NCBI GenBank assembly: GCA_043228905.1 | Contig: JBHGNT010000013.1 | Coordinates: 1,364,001-1,428,000, forward strand | Origin: Azolla caroliniana | Lineage: Eukaryota; Polypodiophyta | Direction: 5' to 3' | DNA length: 64,000 nt | Shown here: piece after piece, positions 1 through 10,769 of the stretch | Layout of the letters: each line of letters starts with the position of its first letter | Numbering within the stretch: position 1 is the stretch's first letter | The notes under the pieces: generated by a model | Database searches by the model: none | What the model saw: the letters and a program-made list of their open reading frames with translations, nothing else | What the model was told of the DNA's origin: nothing | Position numbers and translations under genes: made by a program

Positions 1-327
1 ATAGTTCGATCACTGCCCTTTTTTCGTTAGGTGGCATTTCCTTCGCCACATTGACTTATCTAATGATTCCTGCACTTGCTAGAGTTCTCGGATTGCCTCC
101 CGATCCGGGTCATTGAATTCGTCCTCCCAGTGTGTAACATATGGCGTGACGGCATACGTGACATCTACTTCGAAAAGTGGTACGATCTTGGGATGTTCGT
201 CTAAGTATTGGTCGATTTCGTCATTCGTCAATCCATCCAGCATATTGATACTTTCAAGATATAGTGCTGCTAGTTGCTTGCTTGTATCGGCCCGTTCTTG
301 GGTTGGTACCTGGACCTTACTTTTCCC

Positions 328-549
328 TCATTTCAAGGGTATCACATTCTTTTGCCAATTCTGCTTAATGTGTGTTGTTTTCAACCATCGTCTTCCCAAT
401 AATAGGGGGTATGCCCCAGACATGTTGAGCTGCAATACCACGGCGGAAATACGGAAAGCATGACCTCCGATCGTGATGTCCAGGTCTCGGATGAGTCCAG
501 TTGGCCGAACCGAATTGGTATCTACCATACGTAGCCAGAATGGACACAT
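328..549 (-). pseudogene. retroviral-type aspartic protease fragment
   Basis: C-terminal part of a gypsy protease fold. It matches residue for residue the region after the catalytic loop of the copy at 60383-59568, including the CPFWL..MxDT.SVRP.GLI core and the late G-x-x-LLGR.WL segment. The catalytic D-G loop itself is not preserved in an open frame. It belongs to the decayed element described at 1-2310. Confidence 0.65.
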
Positions 550-1507
550 TTCCTATTTGATGATGCCCAGTGTTTCGCTATTTGTTCCTAGTACCTCACT
601 TACCTTGATGATGACCATTATTGCCGCACTACTCGTGTCAACCACTACCGGTCCTTCCTCCAGATTTGAGAAGAATGCCGGTGTGGGCTCTAGATTGTGT
701 GGTGACAACGCACTTTAACCCTTCCATAAATCAGGGAACCAATTGCAAAAGTCGGCCCAGTGGCAGCATAATCTGACATTGTTGCAAAGCCTACCAGACT
801 CGGTCGTCGTCTCTGCCTTGGATTGGTGCTTCTGGGAACTTGATCTGTTCTTTCACTTCGGCCACGTTCCATTCATTGGCCTTTTGTATCCACTCTGTAG
901 CTTGCTTTTGGATTGCCTCATGAGTTTCCCATTCAACAGCCTTTCTTTTTGATCGGGTGGTGACTTGTTGTACATCCATGACTTCGGCGGTCACCATGTT
1001 AACTACCGATTGTTTCTCTTTGGCTTTTCTCGGGCAATTGCTATTGTAATGGCCTTCCTATCGACAATAATAACAATATAGTTTCTGGTTACTGCTCGTT
1101 TCCCCTTTTTTTGCATTTCCCAACTGTATGTCGGAATTCATCTGATTGGTATCTTCTGGCCTCCATTGCTCTAGTTGTGCTAGAGACTGATTTGTATCCG
1201 GTCTCCGTCGATATTCCTGGATTGTCTCTCGACGCTAATATCGTCGAAAATTTCCTCTATGGTTATTTGGGCGTTGTTGGTTATTGTGGTATCCTCGTTT
1301 GTCCTGGTCCAGGTACGCTCTCCATTCCGAAAATCTTATTTCGTATCTTCGCCAGTCATAATCTGGAGAGTAATCCCTTTCGTATCGGCCCCATTCATAA
1401 TCTACTCGTCGTCTGTCATCATAGCAGTAACCGCGTTGTGGTCAGTATCGATTATCTTCCCTGAACTGATCCTCGTCTAGTCATCACACACACTAGGGCT
1501 CAATGTG

Positions 1508-1711
1508 TCAGACCGGTGCTGCTTGACGATTTAATAGATTGTACTCACACCGCTCCATGGTGTGTGATTGGGAGTGACACAACATGCATTGGGTCCGCAT
1601 TGTACATTCCAATGTGGAGTGGCCAGGATTGAGGCATGTTGTGCACAGTACTACCTGCCGAAATTGGAGGTCTTCTTCTCTAGGCAATGCTCGTTGTAGG
1701 GCCCCCATCAC
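1508..1711 (-). pseudogene. nucleocapsid double zinc knuckle
   Basis: Two consecutive CCHC knuckles are visible, CTTCLNPGHSTLEC and then CMLCHSQSHTMERC, both with C-x2-C-x4-H-x4-C spacing. This is the RNA-binding nucleocapsid part of a gypsy Gag. The equivalent region of the copy at 60776-61306 has lost cysteines, so this fragment keeps the ancestral form better even though its flanks are decayed. Confidence 0.7.
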
Positions 1712-2700
1712 TATGTAATTACTATTCTAGGCCTTATCCATTTCCCGTACCCAATCGATTACTTCACCCATGGTGTTGGTCCTGAAGTCCAACATTGATA
1801 GCATTGTCTAGAGTGGTTCTCAGAGTGTAGCCAAAAAGACTACTTTTGGCTCATCCTCCGGAGGTGCCCTTGTAAGCTGAGTATTCAGTGTCTCGAATCA
1901 AATGATTAATTGTGGAATTATCTCGTTGGGTTCCGGATATACCGTATAAAATTGTTCGACGAGTTCCCTCTGCTCCATCGGTCAGGGAAAGAATAGCAGA
2001 AATTTATAGCAGGGCTTCAAATGTGGCGAAGCTACCCGGGAGATGCTTTGCATGCCATCTCGCCACCGGTTCCTCTAGGGTCATGCCAAATTCTGCAATT
2101 TTTTACCGCTCTACTTCTGCTTCCATCAATCATTGTGAAACATGGTTGGCTTCCCAAGTTTGCAAAAAGGCGTACACTTGTGCCTCCGCATCCGGTTCAT
2201 CTCTATATTTGGGGTACGTGTACGACATGTTGTTGTCGTCTACCGGCTGTTCCGGTGGTGGTGTCGGTACACGATCTTCCTTCTTCTCCGATTTTCGGTC
2301 AAGTGTCATGATGTTTTCGACACATAGTGTGAAACCACCCTCAAAAGAAAAGAAAATAGTGGTCCAACTAAACTAATTTTCTTAAGTCAACTATAGTAAT
2401 AAATGAAAGGATAAAAAGTTAGAAGAGTTCTTCGAAAGTAGACAAAAATGGAGAAAAAGATGGGAAAAGAAACGCTAGCCGTGGATATGAGGAGCAAGGT
2501 CGAGTAAAAAGCTCATAATGTCCTCGTCAAATGTCCAAATTAGAAACGAAAAGATGCATAAGAAAGCTAACCTAAAGAGCTTTCCAAGACAATCTTGCAT
2601 GTGAAATTTGAGGCTAGAAAATAGAAATAGTGAGGAAAAGAAAAGTCGACTCATATAGACCAGTTTTTTTTAAGGGGAAAACAATAGACAATCCTAAACC

Positions 2701-2708
2701 TATAAATA
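2701..2708 (+). promoter_or_regulatory. TATA box of the LTR-like block
   Basis: TATAAATA lies about 300 bp upstream of the minisatellite, in a position expected for the U3/R boundary of an LTR. Strand assignment follows the terminal sequence at 4311. Confidence 0.4.
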
Positions 2709-3044
2709 AGAGCTTATTCTAGAGAAGAAGGTGGGGAGGGATAAGGAACGCGGAAGCTCTTCTCAATTGGAAAGCGGAAGAAGAAGGATCAACAACATCA
2801 AGAGGCATCATCAACAAAGAAACTCCTTCTATACTCCACTCTCTTCCTTCCTCGAACTCTCTTCCCCCATTCCTTTATAAACAATCGTGCATATTCGCAT
2901 CCAACCCATTGTAACACGATTCTTATACTATAAAAGAATTTATTATACTGATAGAAACTAATATTTTCTTTCATCAACTTGTTTTATATGTAAATCTTGA
3001 TTGTGCTTATTTGTTATCATCATTTGTTCTTATTTGTTTGTGTG

Positions 3045-4190
3045 TCTTTTGAGAAAGGAGCATTTCGGGCTTGCCCATGCACCTCTCCTTTCACAAAGGC
3101 ATTCAAACCTACGTGTTTTATATGTTATCATCATTTGTGCTTATTTGTTTGTGTGTCTTGTGACAAGGGAGCGTTTCGGGCTTGCCCATGCACCTCTCCT
3201 TTCACAAAGGCATCCAAACCTACATGTCTTATATGTTATCGTCGTTTGTGCTTATTTGTTTGTGTGTCTTGTGACAAGGGAGCATTTCGGGCTTGCCCAT
3301 GCACCTCTCCTTTCACAAAGGCATTCAAACTTACATGTCTTGCGTGTTAGTATAAATATTTCTTGTGTGTTCATGCGACTTGTGGCAATGGAGTGTTCGG
3401 GCTTGCTCATGCACCTCTCCTTTCACAAAGGCGTTCAAAATCGTGTCTTGCGTGTTAGTGTAAATCTTCTTGTGTGTTCGTGCCCATGCACCTGTCCTTT
3501 CACAAAGGCATTCGAAATCGTGTCTTGCGTGTTAATGTAAATCTTGTTTGTGTGTTCGTGTGACTTATGGCAAGGGAGCGTTCGGGCTTGCCCATGCACC
3601 TCTTCTTTCATAAAGGCATTTGAAATTGTGTCTCCCATGTGTAAACCCTGCTTGTCTATTTGTGAGACTTGTGGCAAGGGAGCGTTTGGGCTTGCCCATG
3701 CACCTCTCCTTTCACAAAGGCGTTCGAAATTGTGTCTCCCGTGTGTAAACCCTGCTTGTGTGTTTGCGTGTCTTGTAACAAGGTAGCGTTCGGGCTTGCC
3801 CATGCACCTCTCTTTTCAAAAAAGCATTCGAAACTCCGTCTCTTGTGTGTGTAAGTAAACCTTGCTTGTGTGTTTGTGCGACTTGTGGCAAGGGAGCGTT
3901 CGGGCTTACCCATGCACCTCTCCATTCACAAAGGCATTCGAAATTGTGTCTCCCGTGTGTAAACCTTGCTTGTGTGTTTGCGTGTCTTGTAACAAGGGAG
4001 CGTTCGGGCTTTGCCCATGCACCTCTCTTTTCACAAAGGCATTCAAAAAGTCTGTCTCTCGTGTGTTTAAGTAATTCTTTCCCTTGTGTGTTTGTGTGTA
4101 AGCCTTCTTCATGTTCATTTGTCTGCCTTGTGACTAGGGGTTGATTCAGGCTTGCTCATGCATCTCTCCTTTTCACAAACACGTTCGAAT
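3045..4190 (+). repeat. minisatellite, about 11 units of 105-110 bp
   Basis: Each unit contains GGGCTTGCCCATGCACCTCT followed by CCTTTCACAAAGGC and a GTGTGTTTGTG run. Unit anchors fall near 3071, 3180, 3291, 3407, 3483, 3587, 3690, 3797, 3905, 4011 and 4154; one spacing is short, about 76 bp. CCTTTCACAAAGG can form a small hairpin. The array sits in the downstream half of the LTR-like block. Open frames across it are repeat artefacts. Confidence 0.85.
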
Positions 4191-4302
4191 AATCGTGCCT
4201 TGTCTGTGTAAGCCTTCCTTGTGTTGTGCGTGTGAGCCATATTTCTTTCCTGTCCATAACCCCGGCGGTTCCACCTCACGATCCGCACATAGTGAAAGAT
4301 TT

Positions 4303-4803
4303 TCACGACACCGGTGGCGGTGTCGGTACGTGATCGTCCGTCTTGTCCGATTGTCGTTCCAGATTCTCCTCGTGTGCCAGTGGTGTCGGTATCATAGTTT
4401 TCGACTCCGGTGTCAGTGTGTGCTTAGATCCATCTTTCTCTTGTTCGTTCGTAGTATCTTGACTAGATTGGTAGTTGGAGTGGACGTTGTGTTCGCTGTC
4501 TGACTCCGACTTGAATGCTAAAAATGCTTCCGTATCCCCGATGCTTGTGGCTAGGGTTTTTAGTATCGACTCTATGTCGCGGAGACTGCTCAAGTTGTTG
4601 CCTTCGTCTGAATGTCGTTGAGTTTGTAACCGGACTATCTCCTCCACAACCCGCCGAATCTCTCTAGGACAGGACCGATCCTTTCGAATCTCCTTGATCG
4701 CCTGATAGTAGGCCACCCGCCTCCACAGTCTCTCAACTAGTCTTCTTGCTCGTTCGGCAACTGGGTTGTTCGCCAGTCTCGTCATCCATTTCTCATCGTT
4801 CAC
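4303..4803 (-). pseudogene. gag N-terminal region, gypsy family Y
   Basis: An open frame of about 166 codons rich in charged residues and ending in a PTPPPV segment. Its first residues, N-D-E-K-W-M, resemble N-D-K-W-M at the start of gag in the Y copy near 62.0 kb, and its end overlaps in sequence with the gag start at 2310. It follows a putative 5' LTR and primer site at 4835, as expected for a minus-strand element. The frame runs into the LTR-like block, which truncates it. Confidence 0.55.
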
Positions 4804-4834
4804 TGCACTTTGCAGGAATCGTGGTCGCCAAAAT

Positions 4835-5218
4835 TGTGTTTACTCTGGGCTGGACTTAGCCTCAAACACACAAAGTGTCCATTCTGGAACACTTCCACAA
4901 AGGGTGGTTAAGGGATGGATGTTATCCAGCTATCCGATTCCGATCCGACTAACTTCAGTTACTTCTGGATAGTTAAGGCAACATATTAGTCAATTGAAGC
5001 ATAGAACGACAAGTACACAGAGACACAATAGAATCAAAACAGAACACTAATATCATATTACTTCCGTTAAACCAATTACATCGATTCCGAACCCTTTTAT
5101 AAGCATCCGGTAGGAAATACAAAACGGTGCCTTACCAGCTACTGACACTATTAATCAGTGTGGATCTGGATCGGTACAACTATCCGATTGTCAAAGTTAA
5201 TATGCGGAAGCTTTGACA
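4835..5218 (-). repeat. putative 5' LTR of a family Y relative
   Basis: Begins TGTGTTTACTC, close to TGTTTACC at 10408. On the minus strand it is followed after four bases by TGGCGACCACGATTCC, a plausible primer site at 4830-4813. The right boundary is a guess based on a TTTGACA at 5218. The sequence is otherwise non-coding. Confidence 0.35.
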
Positions 5219-6171
5219 AACCGGTTTATCCAGATAGCAATAGAAAATAGAGACAAGGTTTCATGGACGCTTGATCACAGAGACAGAGAGCAGGAGAGAC
5301 AGAGAGAGCATAGTTATAGTAAAAAACTAAATTTCAAAATAATAACACTCTGTACATACAATGTGCTCAGTGAGAACTTTTATACAAGTCCTTAAAAGGA
5401 TGACAAAAGTACTGACAAGTACTTCAATGATCATACGAGCGACTGACACTGACTCCAAAAAATACGCCTACGTACTAGGGTAGATTCGTAGACCTCTAAC
5501 GGCCTACCGGTTACAATCCGGTCCATCTCTCTGATCCGGATCTAGTTCAGCTTGTCAGTGTCAGTGGTCGCCGATGCTTTCCTTTGGCTCCACCTAGCGT
5601 CCTTCTGCCAGGCTCGCGCCCCTCATCCGGTCTGGTTCTACTTTCCTCAACCCATCCGATTTTGCGCTCCTGAACCTTCTTCGTCGGCTTGTCTACTCAT
5701 AAGGCCCTTCTTAGCTCTTTTGTTGTTGCGACTTTGGTGCTTCTTGACATGTCCGTACCTCCATGTCGATGCCAACTTCCGTTGCCTCCTCGTCCATTTG
5801 ACCTTCTGTTGATTCAGTGCCTCCAAATCGAACTCCTCTTCGGAATCGGTTGCCTCGGATTCGTTCCAACACTTGTCCGAATTGGTTGTCTCCAATTTTT
5901 CTTCAACCTTCTGGCCCTTCACCACATCAGACCACATCTAGGTCTTGGCCTTCTTGTTCTAATCGGCTCTGTCCTTCTTGACTCTACCTCCACCATCGCT
6001 TCCTCCAACTTTATCGGATGTGCCGACTTCTTCGATCGACTCGACTTCCTTTTTCCTTTGGTCTCCCCTTGCTTCGGTTGTTTCCTTCTCTTCGGCTGCT
6101 TGTCCGGTACCTTTACTTGTTTTCCCGGTTTCCTCCTCCTTTCTCCCCCTCAAGTGCGGCATGTCGAGATG
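5219..6171 (-). mobile_element. 3' region of decayed copia element
   Basis: Continues the reading of the copia remnant to the right. Open stretches after the RNase H fragment encode an acidic, lysine-rich low-complexity tail (6162-5959 and 5937-5647), then AT-rich sequence with a GACAGAGAG purine run that may be the old 3' LTR. No LTR pair or target duplication could be located. Confidence 0.35.
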
Positions 6172-8903
6172 CTAAAGACCAAGCATCTCCGAAAAATGTT
6201 GCACCTTGTCCAGGCCGAGAGGTTTGGTGTCGGTAACCTGCCAATCCGTCCAGACATACAAGAGTTCTACTTCATCACTAAGGACCCGCTCGCGCACAAA
6301 GTGATAATGTACTTCTATGTGCTTCGTCCGAACTTGGAACACAGGGTTCTTGGCTAGCTGCATGTTGCTGATGTTGTCGCAGTACCTCGGGATCAGAGTC
6401 GGGAGTTTGATCTAGAGGTCTTGTAGTAGCGTTCGATCTAGGGATGTAGAGACTGGTCGCCAATCTGTCATGCCGAATTTGTACAACATATTCAGTACAT
6501 AATGTCGTAGTGACAACAATATGCTGTCGGGGGTATGGATCACTTCGATCCTGAGGAAGTAATGAAGGTCCCCCAGGTCCTTCATTTCAAATGCATACGA
6601 CAGTTGGGACTTCACTCGGGCGATTTCAACATGTCTTGGTCGGGTGATGACTAGATCAAATTCTACATATAAGAAGATACATACCAGACCGTACGGACCT
6701 TTCTAGATGAACAATGAAAATTTCGACATCGAGGCCGCAAACCCTATCTTACGCAACTAGTGTGTGATCTTCGAATTCCAAGCACAGGGGGCTTTCTTCA
6801 GGCCATAAAGGGACCTTTTGAGTCGACACACTGCCGACTTGTTCATCTCTGATTGAAAACCGGGGGGTTAGATCATGTAGAACTATTCTTCAAGATCACC
6901 TTGAAGTAACGCATTCTTCACGTCCATTTGGTGAAGATGCCACACCCTTGCCGTAGAAACCGCGAGCACCACATAAGCTATCATCATCTTCGCTACTGGA
7001 GCGAAGGTCTCATTGTAGTTGATTCCGTGGGTCTACATATACACTTTGGTGACCAACCGGGCGTTGTACCAGTTGACCCAGCCGCCAAAATTATACTTTA
7101 CCTTGTACACCCACTTGCAACCGATTGGTTTGCAATGTCGGGGAGGGTCAACCAGGTCCCATGTGTCGTTGGCATCAAGTGGCCACATCTCTTCCTCCAT
7201 GGCACGCCATTGTGCGTCTTTTGCCGCTTCTGCATAGCACTACGACCCACGCACTTCCACCATTTTTGTCATGTATGCATAGTGATGCGCCATGTAGTCA
7301 TTGTAACCATTCCATTTCACAGGGTTCTTCTGGTAGGTTGATCGGCACAATTTTTGCTCTACCGATTTGATGGCCCTCTTGGTTGGCTCAAACTTTGTCT
7401 GCGAGGGTCCATCTCCGGATTCAGATTTGCTCTGATCCGACCCTTCTCTTCTGGTGTTGTACTCCGACATCTTCTTCTTTTAATTTTCGTTGTGCGTGAA
7501 TCGTCTCCTTGGTTCCTTGCGCGGGGAGAGCACAGTCGAGTCACCACTACTTGTTGGCTCTTCATCTGACTGGTCATTCCGACTCAGTCACTCATTCGGC
7601 CCACTTAGCCGGAATGAGATTGGACTCTCGTCTAGAGTACCGAGTCCTCCATATTCTGCCCAAAGTTTTTGGGCTCACTAGCCTCATCTTCCGGAATCGG
7701 GTCGGAATCGGTAGAGAGTACTAGGGTGTCGACTCCTCAAATTCGACATCTCGACTTACTTGTAGTTGCTTGGTCGGGGGGTTGTAGCACTTATAACCCT
7801 TCTGCTCATGTGAGTAACCGACCAAGATGCACTTCTCTGACTTAGGGACCAACTTTCTCCATTTCTCATCCGGCACATGCACATACGCTATGCTACCAAA
7901 TATCGTAAGGTGCCTTAAATTCAGGTTCTGCCCAAAATACAACTCTTCGAATTCCTCTATGTTGCAAATAACTATTTAATTGGCCGGAAAAATATTCTTT
8001 TCCTCCATCTGACTGCATGTAGTTGATCTTCCTTTTCGTTTCCCATTCGACTAAAATGTGCAAGTTCTAGAAACAATCAAAAACTTCGCTTTTCTTCTCA
8101 ATAAGGTAGATCCACGTGTGCCGACTGTAGTCGTTGATGAAGGAGACGAAATATCAGCTCCCGCCAAGACTAACGTTCTGTGCCGGTCCCCACACATCCG
8201 AATGTATTAGATCGATCTTGTTACAGCTCTGGTTTCTTGCGATGGGGAACGGAAGCCGGTGTTGCTTCCCAAGCTGGCAAGTTTCACATATTTGGGCCTT
8301 CCAACCATTGAATTTCGGCAATCTGAAAACAACCTGTTTCAATTGCAAGTCTTGAAGCCTCTAATAGTTGGTGTGGCCGATCCGCTTGTGCCACATGTTG
8401 ATATCTGATTCGACCTTCCGTCCTTTTCGAACATAGCAGAGTTGATGACATTAGTGTTGAGGATAAGCATCCTCGCGTCACGACGTCCTTGTGCAATTAT
8501 CCAACCTTCTTCCTTGATCAAGCACCTGAGGTGCGTAAACCGCACCTCCATCCCCTGGTTGACAATCTGACCGACCGACACTAGGTTCTTTGTGATTGTC
8601 GAGATGTGAAACACGTTCACAACCTTTGATTTTTGTCCGACATGACTGAGGGGAACTTCTCCGACATGCATGATCGGGTGAGGAGTGTCGTCTCCGGTTT
8701 CGACAACTCCCGGTTGCTCCGGTTTTTCCAGATCTGAGAACCACTCTTTGTGGCTCGTCATGTGGTTAGATTCTCTGGAATCAACGTACCACACTTCCTC
8801 CGATCCGGAAGTGGTCTTCTTCATCGAGTTCGCCTTGTGTTTCATCACAGAGGCTCGCTCTTTTCCGGTCTTACTGGTTCCGGATCCTTCCGATCCTTCT
8901 ACA
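6172..8903 (-). pseudogene. Ty1/copia polyprotein remnant
   Basis: Copia order is preserved reading right to left. A protease fragment (8848-8339) has WYVDSRESNHM, where the catalytic D-S-G has become D-S-R. Integrase follows (8348-8154: C-x2-C then LIHSDVWGP), then the post-integrase segment LVGYSHEQKGYKCY (7942-7721). Reverse transcriptase with many stops lies at about 7400-6412, ending in MKDLGDLHYFL, and RNase H at 6363-6172 has TKHIEVHYHFVRE. It is broken by multiple stops and frameshifts. It is a different lineage from copia D, and its gag end is cut by the LTR at 8904. Confidence 0.8.
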
Positions 8904-9393
8904 TGTCATAGACAGGATGCCACATGGAATGGTGGGGGTTGAAGCCATGACCTTTTGGTCTTCTTGGGAAACCTTACCAATTGAGCTACATCCATCTATG
9001 CATTATTGTATTGTGTAAGACTCAACTTATTTCATTATAGATTGATGACTAGAACTTTCAAGAACCTTCTAGAGAATGCATCTTCATGCACTCTCTAGAA
9101 GTTTCCATGAACTCTCAACAAGTCATCTAGCTTTCATGCATACCTCCACATTCTTGTACAAATACTAGCGTTCACCTTGATTACAATCAAGGTGAACAAC
9201 ACCAATTATGAAAGCATATACAATTCTTGTTTATTTGTCTATCCTCTCTCTTTCTTGTTCTCTTGTCTATGCTCTCTCTTCCGCTATCTCTTAATATTGA
9301 TCCTCGTCTACTTGTCCTTGACAATCTTTTGATCTTGCTTATGCTCTCGCTCTCTCTTAGTAGTACTTAGCCTCATTCCACCCATTTGTGACA
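8904..9393 (+). repeat. 5' LTR of a chromovirus related to C
   Basis: Starts TGTCATAG and ends GTGACA, followed by GTTTG as in element C. It carries an antisense tRNA-like module near its start. AAGGTGAACAA at 9189-9199 is the exact reverse complement of 9396-9406 just downstream of the LTR, a self-priming arrangement like that of Tf1-type chromoviruses. No matching 3' LTR is present; the element is cut at 10408. Confidence 0.65.
8926..8992 (-). other. tRNA-like module in chromovirus LTR
   Basis: Minus strand GATGTAGCTCAATTGGTAAGG, a classic tRNA D-arm, followed by GGCTTCAACCCC, a T-arm-like block. It is antisense to the LTR and near its start. Confidence 0.5.
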
Positions 9394-9395
9394 GT

Positions 9396-9406
9396 TTGTT
9401 CACCTT
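9396..9406 (+). promoter_or_regulatory. self-primer binding site
   Basis: TTGTTCACCTT lies two bases after the LTR end and is perfectly complementary to AAGGTGAACAA at 9189-9199 inside the LTR. Compare 16570-16581 in element C, which has the same arrangement with a different sequence. Confidence 0.55.
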
Positions 9407-9426
9407 CCCATTTTCTAAGCCTCAAC

Positions 9427-10407
9427 ATGTCGGATCTTACCGAGAGAATAAATTAGCTCATGAAAGCCATGCATCAACTTCAACTTGAGAATGACAACCT
9501 TTGGGAATCGTTATGGAAGCTTCAAGTTGGAACACCAATGGAACTCGAGGGAAAAAACAACTCTCCTCCTACATCAACAAATGTTCTACCTATAGAGCTT
9601 GGTTCCTCGTCTATGCTTTCTCCGACTCCTTCCCATCGCACTATAACTTTGGAGCCCAATATTAGTTTACCTGACAAGTTCAATGGCACGAGGAAGCACT
9701 TCTGAGGGTTCTTAAATCAGATCAAGTTTATTATCCAACTACAACCTCAATGGTATGTGGATGATTTTCGTCAAGTTGGTCTCATTGGGACCCTTTTGTT
9801 CGGAGCTCCACAAGCTTGGTTTGCACCATTGGTCGAAACTTCATCACCACTTCTACAAAATTTTCCTGCCTTTCTAGCAGAGTTTGAGTCAACATTTGGG
9901 GATACGAACCGACGTCGAACTGCCATCACCAAACTCTATTCATTACATCCAGGTATGCATCTGGTATCCGTTTATGCCTCTGAATTTAGACAATTAGCAT
10001 GTGATGTTCAGTGGGATGGCCAAGATCTCTGTGACCATTTTCATCGAGGCCTTCGAGCGAGATTAAAACTTTACTAAACTTTCCAGAGCCTACGTCATTG
10101 TCGCAAGCCATCACACAAGCAGTTAGTTATGACAATCAGTTGTTTGAGCTTCGTCAAGAGGAACGAGCGACTTCAAGGTGGAAACCCTCTTTGAGATCTT
10201 CTCCATCTTCATCGTACGATGACCCCATACCGATGGAAATTGATCGAGCTCACGCCCCATTGTTATCTCTTCCTTGGGATAGACACTTTCGATTAACCCT
10301 GGGGCTATCGGTATCAAGGGTCGTGGTACGTGAAGACTACTTCTCAACAAAGATTGAGTTAGGAAATGGGATGGGGAAAAAAGATTATACTAGCCACAAC
10401 CAGTTAC
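9427..10407 (+). pseudogene. chromovirus gag fragment
   Basis: Homologous to the gag at 16644-17558. Shared landmarks are ISLPDKFNGTRKHF, LIGTLLFGAPQAWFAPLVETSSPLL, EFESTFGDTNRRRTAITKLYSL, and a late QAVSYDNQLFELR followed by PIPMEID. These match the capsid region of Ty3/gypsy Gag. The ATG at 9427 is followed by an in-frame TAG within ten codons, and further stops and shifts occur near 9703 and 10077. The 3' end is truncated where a Y-family LTR begins at 10408, so polymerase is missing. Confidence 0.75.
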
Positions 10408-10769
10408 TGTTTACCATGCGTGTAGCTTAAACATATGATTACGAAAAGATCACTGAATAAGAAGAACAGCAAGGGGTATATATTAAATCAAGCTTCCTTT
10501 TGGTTAGAGTACACAGCCTTGGGCTAGGATAAAGCTATGTAGTGTTGAGGACTCGTCAGCTATAATTTCCCTAACAGTATCTATATATTGCCCCCTGCCG
10601 AGGTACACAGGTCCTGGTTTGTATAGCCTCTTACTACTTAGGGCTGAGACCTTGGCTGATTGTAAGGCTGAAACCTCGGTTGCGTTCTGTTTACCAATTT
10701 CCTTACTTACTTTCCTACCTACCGATGGTTTTTTATTTCCTAATTTACTTTTCTAGCCCGTGGACAACA
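10408..10769 (-). repeat. 3' LTR of a gypsy family Y copy
   Basis: Starts TGTTTACC and ends GGACAACA, like the Y LTRs at 45322-45766 and 62039-62486, and is followed by the same CCTGGCA.GC..GTGGGACA motif. The neighbouring minus-strand ORF to the right places it at the 3' end. The partner LTR was not found. Confidence 0.6.

Larger units (their letters stand above)
1..2310 (-). pseudogene. Ty3/gypsy gag-protease remnant (family Y)
   Basis: Decayed 5' half of a gypsy polyprotein read right to left: a gag-like stretch (about 2310-1720), a double zinc knuckle (1711-1508) and an aspartic protease fragment (549-328). The same order and recognisable residues occur in the better copy at 62038-59568, which fixes the assignment. 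The frame is broken by many stops and shifts. The gag start at 2310 abuts the LTR-like block that begins at about 2306, and its first codons overlap in sequence with the end of the separate fragment at 4303-4803, so these are two partial copies and not one element cut by a clean insertion. The element continues off the left edge towards its polymerase. No host gene is seen here. Confidence 0.7.
2306..4311 (+). repeat. LTR-like block of about 2 kb, possibly a solo LTR
   Basis: The block starts TGTCATGATG and ends TTCACGACA. Its last 50 bases, with the motif GGTTCC.CCTCA.GATCCGCAC, closely match the end of the LTR at 44723-44950. It contains a TATA box at 2701, a transcribed-looking region and a minisatellite. 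Both flanks are gag of the same gypsy family, but no target duplication joins them (TCAAG on the left, CCGGT on the right). It may therefore be a solo LTR formed by recombination between two elements, or the left end may be misplaced. Confidence 0.45.

Noticed and set aside
2997-4144. Several long overlapping frames in the minisatellite
   Set aside because: Repeat length near a multiple of three keeps frames open; translations are simple repeats of the unit.
5689-6357. 222-codon plus-strand frame rich in F, L and S
   Set aside because: Opposite strand of the copia C-terminal region and RNase H, which has recognisable motifs on the minus strand.
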